Assembly: GCA_036346275.1 (NCBI GenBank) | Contig: CM070713.1 | Location: forward strand, 71,726,382 to 71,790,381 | Direction of reading: 5' to 3' | From: Otatea glauca | Taxonomy: Eukaryota; Streptophyta; Magnoliopsida; Poales; Poaceae | DNA length: 64,000 nucleotides | In this document: positions 36,801-46,350 of the stretch, in pieces | Layout: each line of letters opens with the position of its first letter | Numbering within the stretch: position 1 is the stretch's first letter | Notes under the pieces: generated by a model | What the model was told of the DNA's origin: nothing | The model's database searches: none | Seen by the model: only the letters and a program-made list of their open reading frames with translations | Position numbers and translations under genes: made by a program

Positions 36801-36919
36801 ACGCTTTGACATGTCTAAAGGGAAACCGGTGATGACTCATATAGCCACCACGACCATTCTTGAGCCTGATGAGGATGGTGAGTTAGTGGATCGGAAGGAG
36901 TTCAGGAGTATAGGAGGGC
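33846..36919 (+). pseudogene. Copia gag-pol remnants
   Basis: In order: gag UBN2-like segment with FEHHAGESLDECFGRFMKILSDL (33908-33975); zinc knuckle CFECGGPNHIQANC (34312-34355); a second Cys/His-type stretch YTCTFCQKDGYLADFC (35451-35498); aspartic protease VDSGCSRHMT (36059-36088); GAG-pre-integrase FWHRRLGHIDFDHL (36450-36491); reverse-transcriptase end with YVDGIIFGGS (36616-36645; the canonical active site is YVDD, here D to G) and FDMSMIGELSYFL. Frames change repeatedly, with many stops between 34203 and 36000, and the integrase core is missing. Not functional. Confidence 0.8.
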
Positions 36920-37362
36920 ATCGGGCTGGGCTTTTTTGGGCGGCTCGAGGCACAACAAGCACGGTCCAGCCCAGCACAAAGCTGAACAGGCCGTGTTGGC
37001 ACGGCACGGTTGCCCGGGCCGTGACGACCCCGAAATCAAGCACGGTGGGCGGCATGGCCCGGCACAGCACGCTTCGGCCACGACGGTCCGAGTGGCACGG
37101 AGCACGCCAGGGCCATGCCGGCCGGAGCGGCACGGTAGACTTGTTGCGGGTCCGCGGTAGGGCACAACGGGGGAGATGACGAGGGACCGAGGGAGGGTTA
37201 CCTACGTCGCTGCGCGGCTGACCGTCGTCGTGTCGTGGCCGACCGTTGCCGACAAACCCCCGCGTCGACGCTGCGCCTGTGGCCGACGCCCCATCCGCGT
37301 TTACTGACGCCTACACGGTTGCGCCGACAACTGTGCTCGTGGCCGACGTCGACACCCTACCC
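36920..37362. repeat. GC-rich foreign segment replacing pol 3' end and LTR 5' end
   Basis: GC content jumps here. Repeated GGCACGG/CCGTGCC-type words (36955-37150) resemble the interior of grass hAT non-autonomous elements. Copia RT ends abruptly at ...RKEFRSI (36915) and LTR similarity starts at ~37363. No gene is recognised in the stretch. Confidence 0.5.
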
Positions 37363-38027
37363 GCCGAAGGAGGATCGTTGGATCAAGGTTCGCGGATGGA
37401 GTAACAGTCAAGTTAGTGTGCTTTTAGGCTATAAATAGAGGGGTAAAGGGATGCCTCTTCCTAAGGTTGCTAGCAAGGTTTTAGGGTTTACTTATGTGCT
37501 CATTTGTGAGCTTTGCACACCTGGTAGTGTGGCTTTGTAAACCTTCCTATCTATGCAATGCAAATTTTATTCTCTACTATTCTGAAATTTACATTCAGCA
37601 TTTACTTTCCACACTTTAAATTCTTGCAAGTTAGTTTTGCCTCCTCTCCTTCTAATTGCTTTTGGATCTTTTGCCGAGGATAAACGTTTAATGGATGAAT
37701 CTTTGTTAAATCATATCCCAATCATCTAGGCAAACTTTGCTTCAATCTTTAAAAGAAACCATTATTTGCGCTTGAGAAAAAATATGTAATAAATCGTATT
37801 CTAGGCTTGTTTTTCTCTTATTCGTGCTTATTGTAACATATGGGAGATTATTTAAGATCATCTTAATCATCAAAACTCCATGAGCAAGTATAGGGTGAAG
37901 TTATTGTTTTTTTTTTGCTCTTCTTGTCCAGTGGGTGGGAAAAATTATTTAAGATTATTCACACACACACACCCTCTAATTGCCATTTCAGTCTTTCACA
38001 CCCTCTAATTGTAATTTCAGTCTTTCA
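37363..38027 (+). repeat. 3' LTR of the Copia element, 5'-truncated
   Basis: It begins at GAAGGAGGATCGTTGGATCA, which matches the interior of the 5' LTR near 28175. A TATA box GGCTATAAATAGAGG lies near 37425. The end is duplicated: a 29-bp unit ending TTTCAGTCTTTCA occurs at 37970-37998 and again at 37999-38027. An (AC)n run at 37962-37974 lies just before it. Confidence 0.7.
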
Positions 38028-39173
38028 GACGAAAATATTAGCACGCACATAAGTAAGCATGCTTATAACAGCAAGAATGAACGGTAGAGAATTTACAGAT
38101 GAACAACGAGAAGTCTTTCCCTTTCTCTTTTTTGGACTGAAATAGTAGCCTAAAGATCTCCTGCATTGAGAAAATACAATGAACCCTAGGACTAAGTCAT
38201 GTCTTTGCCCCCCTCCCCCCTCCTTTCTTTTTTGAGAAAGATTGTACAGGTCAAATCCCAAGCAAGCACTGAGAACTACAGTGCTTGAGATTATGATTTG
38301 TCTACAGCAATTAGTTAATAATGGACTTGCCAAAGTGTTGCTGCATGATGCTGCTGCCCTGTGCAAATTCAGAGTACCACGACTTCCACGCTTCCACATA
38401 ATGAGCAAAAAGGTCACCGAGTGCTGCATTCAGAAAATTATGGAAGAAAATCGTGAGTTTTTCAATATATATTGGAGAACATTCTATGTCTGATACTGAT
38501 CCAATGCTACTTCAGATGTTCCAGCAATAGAATTGCATGAAAATGGCAAATACTTCCCAAACAGCATCTTTACAATGACCTTGTTTTCTATGTCTGATAC
38601 TGATTCATGCTATTCTAGTATCTTTACAATAAACTTGCTTCAAAAGAGCTCACACACTATTTATATGAAGCCAATAATCACATGGTTATGGAGTGAATGT
38701 TGAAGATATTATTCATATATGTACAGAACTAAATGCAACTTCTTTCCTGCTAGAATTATATTTGGCTAAAGGGGAATACTGGCAAAAGTTTATAGAACAA
38801 TTACCAGTTACATAGACCTACTCTACTAGCCAATACCAACTAAATATTCCAGGTTACTAACCTTTATAACTTTGATGAGGAGCCCTAAAGCATAGTACGA
38901 GTGTATGACAACTATATTTGTATTTCTTACGTACAAATAGGCATCCTATGACACATACAGCATCGTCTAGTTTCATTTTGGAAGTTGGTTCTGAACTACC
39001 ATGTTACACTTTCTATGTCGTCTTTCTACCCCCAAAGTATGCATGCCAGATAGGAAGCAGAGCAATCAAAGGCTTGTCAGGTCAAAATCAATAAACCTCA
39101 TGCAATAACTTCAGTTAGACTGGTAGAGACATGCTAGAATGCTAGCAATTCTCTAAAAAGATCAAATAAGCGT
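38028..39173. other. Downstream flank of the E2Fe-like gene
   Basis: No recognised gene. The portion near 39173 is probably 3' UTR of the minus-strand E2Fe-like gene. The frame at 38242-38493 (plus) has no motif. A C-rich run (38206-38224) stands out but has no obvious meaning. Confidence 0.4.
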
Positions 39174-41145
39174 TTAATTGAACACACCTTGGTTCTGGTA
39201 CTGCGGTCGAAACAAATTCGCAAGGCTCTCCCAGTCCTGAGCACCCTTAGCTTTATTACAATCATCGAAATCCTGTTTTCTTGCACCAGAAGGGTGGAAA
39301 GGTCCATAAACAAAACCACTCTTGTTAACCTGCCCGAGTTGCCTCTGCACAGCCAATTTGCGGTTCTTCAAGATGTCACCACCACCCTGTGTCAGCTTTG
39401 CTTTCTTCTGGATTGTTGAATCCATTGGACTTCTATTTATGTCGAAGTTGGTGAGTTCACTCCCAAAGGCTCTCTTGTTCAACAGTGTCTTCCTTGGTGG
39501 GGGTGCAGCAACTGTGACACCATTTTCTGCTTTTGGCTTCGCCACGGTGCCCAACCACCGGAATGCAGGCTTTCTTGTGTCTACTTGCTGTGTCTGAAAG
39601 GCACGATTCAAGAACAGATGCTAAGAAACGGCACTTGTCATATAATCGCAAGCAACCTTACTTGTCAGCAAGTGTCTAAATCGGTAAAGCCTACCTTCTC
39701 AATTAGATTCAGTGAAGACAGCACATTGGCGATGTCATATAATCTACGGACTTTAGCTGCATCACAAATACAAGCAACAATATTAGTTTTTGTTTGATTT
39801 GTATTCGTACTGAACTACTGATACAGCTGCAGAATTAGATGAGGAAATGCAAGTACTAACTTCTCATATTGGTCTCCTCGTGGCCTTCTCCAAGGAGCAC
39901 CTTTGCAACTTCATCAAGTGAGATCGTGTCAACCTGCTCCAGGTACAGATTTCATACCAATCAACCACAGTTCCGCAAACCATGAATCTTCACGGCAGAA
40001 ATAAAGATCAAAGAAACAAAGAATTGCCCACCTCCATGGTGAGGAACAGCTTCACGAAATTCTGCGTGAGCAACCCAAGCGACTTCTCCTTCCTATGATC
40101 TGCAAATGTAACAACTAAAATTATAAGCCTGACAAAACAAAATGTAACTAACGACTTATAGTAAACCTTGTAAAGCAATTAAAGCAGCTATACCGGATCG
40201 AAGCCGGCAGCGAGGCGCACCAGGCTGGTCAGAAGGAATGTCAACAGGTTGGCTCAGCTTCTCACTCTCAGTATCACCCTCCGGATTACCCGACTTATCA
40301 TCGTCTTCGTCATCCGACATCTTCACACAATCAAATGGAATAAGAAACATTTTAGTCAGGAACTACATTCTGCACCAGTACCACATGTATATATTCAGAC
40401 ACAAGAGACAGATTGATGAGAAATCATACAATAGCAGCAGATGGCTCCTCCACCGGCAGAGAAGCCAAGCCAGACTTCTCTCTTAAAGCCCTCTCCTTAG
40501 CAAACAAAGATAGAAAAGGCAACATACTTTAGATGGATTAGACCTTCAGTTCTTGGCCGAATTATCATGTGGAAAGGCAGATGCAAACCGTGAGTTCTCG
40601 CAGTGCCTTCGTGACCCCGCCGAACCCTATCCAGGAGTACCGGTTCTTGGCCTTCCTCGCAAGGATCTTCTCACAGATGATTTAAAGCAGAACTCAGAAT
40701 ACCATCAACAAATACTGAACAAGAAGTCTACCCAAAAAGAAGGCAGAAGAAGTTACCCCGACGCTCTCGAGCACGTTGACAATGTCGTAGATCCGGCGTC
40801 TCTCCACGCCGAGGCGCCTGGCCGCGTCGTCCAGTCCGATGGACTCCACGTCGTCGCGGTTGTACAAACCCACAAAGCTAAAAAAGCACACAAAAAATGC
40901 GGTAAGAAGAGAGGAACAAGGTTCAAGAATTGTAAATCTCCAAATGTGCCAAGGCCGCGAAAAGCTCACTTGGAGCAGAGGAGGCCGAGCGACTTCTGCT
41001 TGCGGCTGTAGGCGTGGTGGCGCAATTTCGCGCCTCCGTTCTCTGCGAACATCGGCTGCGACTGCGTCTGGGTGAAAGCCGCCGCCGCAGCTGCAGCCCT
41101 GGCCGCTTCGGCCGTGGAAGAGGGGAGAGAGGAGGATGCAGCCAT
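39174..41145 (-). CDS. Atypical E2F transcription factor, E2Fe/DEL type (two DNA-binding domains)
   Basis: DEL/E2Fe proteins bind E2F sites as monomers through two winged-helix domains, lack dimerisation and transactivation regions, and repress cell-cycle/endocycle genes in the nucleus. Coding exons (minus): 41145-40970, 40877-40757, 40666-40589, 40495-40430, 40320-40194, 40099-40032, 39933-39861, 39756-39695, 39593-39174; every internal boundary keeps GT/AG and phase, giving 396 residues, near the ~400 of Arabidopsis E2Fe. DNA-binding domain 1 spans ~45-125 (SRKQKSLGLLC, RRIYDIVNVLESVG, AKNRYSWIGFGG). An acidic linker follows (SDDEDDDK). Domain 2 spans ~190-275 (RKEKSLGLLTQNF, RRLYDIANVLSSLNLIEK, RKPAFRWLG). 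The start is the first ATG of a Ser/Ala-rich N-terminus. The end is read through to a stop at 39174; a GT three codons before it could instead be a donor. Exon 3 uses donor ACG/GT at 40588; see findings. Confidence 0.9.
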
Positions 41146-41317
41146 CACCGCCTCCGTCGCCGATTCGTGCGTGATGTCCGCGAGGATTTGTGTCGCGTGG
41201 TGGGAGTATCGGAGAGTAGGGAATTCCTGTAGTATTATAGATAGATAGATCATAGATCTGTGAGGGTGGGGGACGACGGGGAGGCGCCGGCCGTTGAAAC
41301 GAATATGGAGTGCTTAA

Positions 41318-41325
41318 TTTGGCGC
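41318..41325 (+). promoter_or_regulatory. E2F-type binding site upstream of the E2Fe-like gene
   Basis: TTTGGCGC matches the plant E2F consensus TTTSSCGC exactly. It lies ~173 bp upstream of the minus-strand start codon, in the expected proximal promoter. E2F sites in the promoters of E2F-family genes are known, and this would allow control by other E2Fs or by itself. Confidence 0.55.
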
Positions 41326-44300
41326 GGCGGTGGCGGATTCGCCCACGTTTCAAAATTTTCTTTCCGCTCCTGTGCAGCTCGGGTCGGTTCGCGTTGGGTT
41401 CGGTCGATGGAACACGGCCGGTACACTGACTGCAGCATCGCGCGGCCTGACAGGTGGTATCCGCGTGCTGATTCTGCTTCGTCGGGCCCGCGTGTCAGTT
41501 TCTGCTTTGATGTTCGAACGATGGTCGTCACACGCGGCACTAGGGCGATGGGCGAGGTCCGGTCCGGGAGGCGTTGCTGTGGGATCCCCATGTCGGTTGG
41601 TGAAAAGGGCGAGGGGTTTCCGCCGCGGGAGACGCAGATGCGCCTCGTTTGAAATTTAAGCGGCTGCCGCGCGCGGCATGTCCGAGGGGGAGCGGGCTTC
41701 TGGCCTACTGGGCCGCTGGCGGACGGAAATGGCCACGTGATTTGGGGCTTTTTGCGCGGTGCCGCCGTGGCGGGGATGGAGTTCGAGTTCGGGTAGGTCT
41801 GGCCATTTCGGCGCCTCACGCAGGGAGAAGGGTTAGCGTTTCGAGGGGATCTATTTAGAAACGGCAGGTGGGGAGGAGGGCGATCACGTGATGGCGCGGA
41901 TGGAGCAGGCGCGGCGCGTGACGGTTGGCGGTCTGGCTCGCCAGGATGTGGTGGAGTGGACTGGTGGTTTTGCTAATTCGCTTGCCCGGCGCCGCGCGCA
42001 CCCACCACCACCTGTGCTGTGAATCTTGTGATGGCACCGCGAAGCACAATGCCCGCGGCGGCAGGTGATTCCCCTGCCCGCCGTCACGCCCTGCCAGGCC
42101 CATGCGCCCGCTACAGATTTGTGCCGACAGATGTCTACACATTTCCGCTTACTGTCGCCAAGATGGCAGGGCACTACATCATCATCAGTTACTTACAATT
42201 ACTAGCTTCGAAGGGCTTAATTGGAAGGAAGCCGACGACCGGCACACGCGCCGCCGAGGGGTTCAGAAACGTCGCGGATCAAGAACCCAGAGCCCAGCGA
42301 GTAGCCGCCGGGGTGTAATGTCTCTTGATCGGGAATCAGAGATCCACCGATGTGAGATCGATACAAGAAGAATTCACTCAGTTTCGGTAGCAGAATATAC
42401 TTGGGGAAGAAGAGAATGAGAGAGAGGAGGATTCAATCCATTTTTCAATTCTGTTTCTCTTTGCTGATTACAAAAGACTTTATACCTAGAGATCAACTTT
42501 TCTTTCTTACCCTCTGTAACTACAGCCTGTACTTACTGAACACAATATTACCGCTACAGTAATACCCGAAAACACTATTCACCATCACAATACAAATTCC
42601 GCCATCAGATCACTTTCCCGTTAAATCTGCACCATCCGTTACACTCTCGTTCAAACCCCAAAGGCGGCTGGGAAAGGGTGAGGACCGAGGGCTTGGACGG
42701 AGCCACCGCCGTCGGCGGCTCGCAGCCACAGGCGGTTCGACGACGGTGACGCGGCGTGGACGGCGCTGGGCGAACTGATCGATCGGTTCAGCTGGAGACA
42801 GGTGTTAGCATGTCGTTGGCTGGCCAACGTTTTGAGCACGTCGGGGTGGACGTCTGTGGTGAATCGGTGATTGCGTCCCGAATATGAATTTCTCATCATT
42901 TTTTTTCAAATTTAGCTTCATTCGAATCAAATAACAAATGTAGCCCATCCTTACCACAAAAGGCACCTTCCCCCTCCCCTACCGTGGATGGGCCGCGGCA
43001 GCTTTCCTCCCAAGCTCGCTAGCCGTGGCACCTCCGCTCTCGTGCTCGCCTGATGCGGCTGTGCTGGCTCTACCTATGCTTTGGAGCTGCGGCAAAGCCT
43101 GCTCTCGTGCTCGACTCCCGCTGCCGCGTTTGCTGGCCACCGTGCTCTCAAGCCGCAACAGTGATGGCTCCCGCACTGTCCGGGTGCAACAGGGGACATG
43201 TGTCACCTATCGTACCTTTTGTGGTAGAGAAGGGGGTTAGATTTACAAATACGTTTGAAAAAGAACCAAATTTGCAATAGAGGAAGGGGGCTAGAAAATC
43301 ATCAATTCCCTGAATACTAAGTATTTGCGTACTTCGACAACACAACCGATTTAATGCTAACAGAGTTCTTTCATTCCTCGTGTTATATACCGTTCAGGAT
43401 CTACTTTCTAATGCTCTAGATAGTACATAACTTTTTATCTTTTGTGAAAAGTTATGGGTATTTTTATTGACACCGCATGGGTCGTTTAATGGGGGCAGTT
43501 AGAGCCAAAACTTGAAAAAATAGTACCCAGTAGGGTGAAAAAAGGTCGGATATTTCCTACACAATCTGGAGTCGGATTCGATCGAGACCGGATTTGAAAA
43601 CATATTCTAGTATCCAATCGGATTTGAGACTAGATCCGAATAGATCAATCCGAATTCAAGATCGGATTCGGAGGACGTAATATATTGGGACAAATTCTAT
43701 TAGGATATCCATTTTAAGTTGGTGTGAGAAAAGCTATTTTGAGCTGGGCTGCTATCTAAAGTTAGTATGGAACGTATGCACACACACTATGTATTAAATA
43801 GCTATGAATTCAAGGTAGCATAAAGCATATGCACCAAATTTGAATTAATCGTTTATTTCTTTCTAATATTATGGAAATGATTATTATTTGAAAATAATTA
43901 GGAAAATTATTGCCATTCCTTCACACCTTGAACTTTCTAGTTTTTATATACATTGTTCTTGTCATAGCCCATGAAAATTTAATTTGTGTTGTACTTATAT
44001 CATTTACTCGTGTTGAAGCCATGATGATATATGTTTAACATACTTTTTTTCTATATGCGCGCACTATCCGCATATTTTATCTGTTTCCTTTTTGAACGCG
44101 TCATGTATCCGTTCCATATCCGCATCCCGAATGTTTTGAATTCGTATCAGTATCCGACTTGTCTGTATCCAATTCTGAGTCTGAAGAAAAAATATAGGTT
44201 AAGATACGAAACGGGAGTAATATCTGTTGTATCCGACTCGTTTCGCAATACATAGGACCAAGAGACTTGATAAGATTGACTTTGTTCTGTCAAAATCAAG

Positions 44301-44590
44301 CAGTAGGATCATGGATTGTGCCAGATTTTTGAGGTACACGTATAGGAGTAGTACCTCTGTATTTGCCCTAGCGTCCATGCACCAAGATGGGCAGCTTAGG
44401 ATCACAGTACCTTGGAATCAGTCAGGCACCGTCATGGCACTATCTGTCTATACTCTATACTCGAGAGTAATAAGCTTACATGAACATGCTAGTTTGCGGT
44501 AAGGATCAAGAATTCAGAGTTGCTAGAAACGAATGATCAGATAGAAACCGAAGACGTACAGTTCTTGGCTTCTTGCCTATAAAACTGTAC
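41326..44590. other. Intergenic, no confident gene
   Basis: 41330-42300 is GC-rich with overlapping ORFs on both strands and no motif. 42311-42600 read on the minus strand (TATAAAGTC, then a T-rich tail) could be a decayed solo LTR, but I cannot show its ends. 42640-43250 is GC-rich without a gene. 43530-44240 repeats words such as GGATTCGG, TATCCG and GATCCGAAT in both orientations, typical of degenerate hAT-type non-autonomous elements. Confidence 0.4.
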
Positions 44591-44593
44591 GTG

Positions 44594-45245
44594 CACTACT
44601 ACAGAATGGTACATCACTATCGCTTCATCTGTATCGGTTCTTAAGTTTTTAGGAAGAAACGATTGTGATAGATGACTTAGGAGAGGCATTAATCACAATC
44701 ACTATCGGTTCTCAGGTTAGAAGTGATAGTGATGTAGCACTGGGAACATTACAATCGGTTCTTATGCGATAAGTGATAGTGATGTGCATTATCATCAATA
44801 TCGGTTTCCACATAAGAAGCGATAGTGATGAGAAACACATCACTATCGGTTCTTATTTAAGCGATAGTGATGATAATCGCACATCACTATCGCTTCATAA
44901 AAGACCGATAGTGATAAGCGCGTACACATCACTATCGGTTCTTATTTAAGCGATAGTGATGATAATGCACATCACTATCGCTTCCACAAAAGAACCGATA
45001 GTGATGAGCGCGTGCTCATCACTATCGGTTCTTTTGTGAAGCGATAGTGATGTGCGATTATCATCACTATCGCTTCTTAAATAAGAACCGATAGTGATAC
45101 AGACTTTCTCATCACTATCGCTTCTTATGTGGAAACCGATTGTGATGACTGTGATAATCACTATCGCTTGTCTTATAAGAACCGACTGTGATGTGAATGA
45201 TCACATCACTATCGCTTTTTATATGAGAACCGATAGTGATGTACC
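44594..45245. repeat. CACTA left terminus and subterminal inverted-repeat array
   Basis: About a dozen hairpins built from ATCACTATCGGTTC and AAGCGATAGTGAT units in alternating orientation, separated by short A/T spacers. Outer units (44620-44800) are diverged, inner units (44830-45110) nearly exact. In En/Spm elements such subterminal repeats bind the TNPA-type protein. 44932-45098 is one large near-perfect palindrome. Confidence 0.85.
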
Positions 45246-46350
45246 TCGTTAGGTTAATTATACCACTCGAGCAGAACTCTTCTCTGTTATTGTTCCAGAG
45301 GAGGTTTCTCCGCCGCCACCAGAAAAAATAGCTTATATTCTGTGGTTGGAAGCAATACTTGGGTGAGAAAATTTGAAATTCTCAAGGGTGGGTGTTAAGA
45401 GGGTAAATTTGAAGCCCTAACTTGAGGAGATTTCCCCTCATTTTGCATAATTTGTGGTTTTCTTCAAAATGTGAGCATTCCTTCAAACCCCTTTAATTTT
45501 GCACTATGTATTTTTGATATGTCGCGAAGAAAGTTTAGATTGCACTGGTATTGTGTATGTCCTATCAGATTTCACACCCTTTTATTTCACAAGCATGTAC
45601 ACATGTAGTTAATTATCTTAATTTGTAGTGCTTTGGTGTTAATATGGAATTATTATTGCTGTCACCTAATGCATGCTAGAGTTTAGGGTGCGGAACCTAC
45701 GTCTCCCGTTCGAGGATGCTTGTTTATAAATATACCAAGCGAAATGGCATATTTATAAGCGGCGATCTCGAATTGTCCACGTTCTTGAGACGATTCGAGG
45801 ATATGTGCTTGGGCAAGTTCTCGATCGGCGGTGTTGTACAAGCTGTAGAGTAGAGATTTCGTAGCGTCTCCCGGTATTCTCCGGATACACACCCTCTTGA
45901 CTGTTGTCGAGGCGTGTATATGGAGAATAGCGAGATGTCTTGCCAAATTTTCTCTGGAGTTGTACAACGGCTTAGGAACTTGTCGGAACCACATATCCTC
46001 GAATGGGATTAGGACCAAACCTATTTAGAGATTGGGAGTCATCGTTGGTACCCTTGTTTTGTTTCGTTGTAGTCAAAAGATCATGAGGCTCTTGCACTAT
46101 ATAATTAGATTGTTTGATATCATTGTTGATGTTAAAATGTATGTCTCCTATCTAGGGAATTGGAAGCTCTAAACCGGGGAAGAATCTAGGTATCGATTAG
46201 GAGAACACATGTTATATATCTTGCAGAACTTGCAGTCCTCTATTTTGCAAAGGTAATATTAAATGAAATGATGTCTCAATATTTCAAATAGCTAGCTAGC
46301 TTGTTGTCGCTCCATTCTTCCTTAATTTATTGTGTGAATTTTAATTGCAG
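45246..46350 (+). other. CACTA leader before the transposase
   Basis: No recognised domain. The minus-strand frame 45683-46018 has no motif and is not called. The transposase exon seems to begin after an acceptor (TTTTAATTGCAG, 46339-46350), so this stretch probably holds non-coding exon(s) and intron. Confidence 0.4.

Larger units (their letters stand above)
28040..38027 (+). mobile_element. Decayed Ty1/Copia retrotransposon with a nested insertion
   Basis: The 5' LTR (~28040-28904) is followed by a tRNA-Met-type primer site (TTGATATCAGAGT, 28906-28918) and gag remnants to 29286. The element is then interrupted to ~33840. Gag resumes (CDYNKFEHHAGESLDECFGRF), followed by zinc knuckle, protease, GAG-pre-integrase and reverse-transcriptase pieces to 36919. 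RNase H and the first part of the 3' LTR are gone. The 3' LTR piece 37363-38027 matches 28173-28904. The LTRs differ at many positions, so the insertion is old. Numerous stops in gag-pol. Confidence 0.8.

Noticed and set aside
42311..42600. Solo LTR on the minus strand
   Set aside because: A TATA-like TATAAAGTC and LTR-like tail are present, but no TG...CA ends or target duplication could be shown.
44594..45245. Regular short repeats as a CRISPR-like array
   Set aside because: Units alternate in orientation, spacers are short and repeated, and the array sits at a CACTA terminus in plant DNA.
45683..46018. 111-codon minus-strand ORF in the CACTA leader
   Set aside because: No known domain, opposite strand to all the element's genes, and no splice or promoter support.
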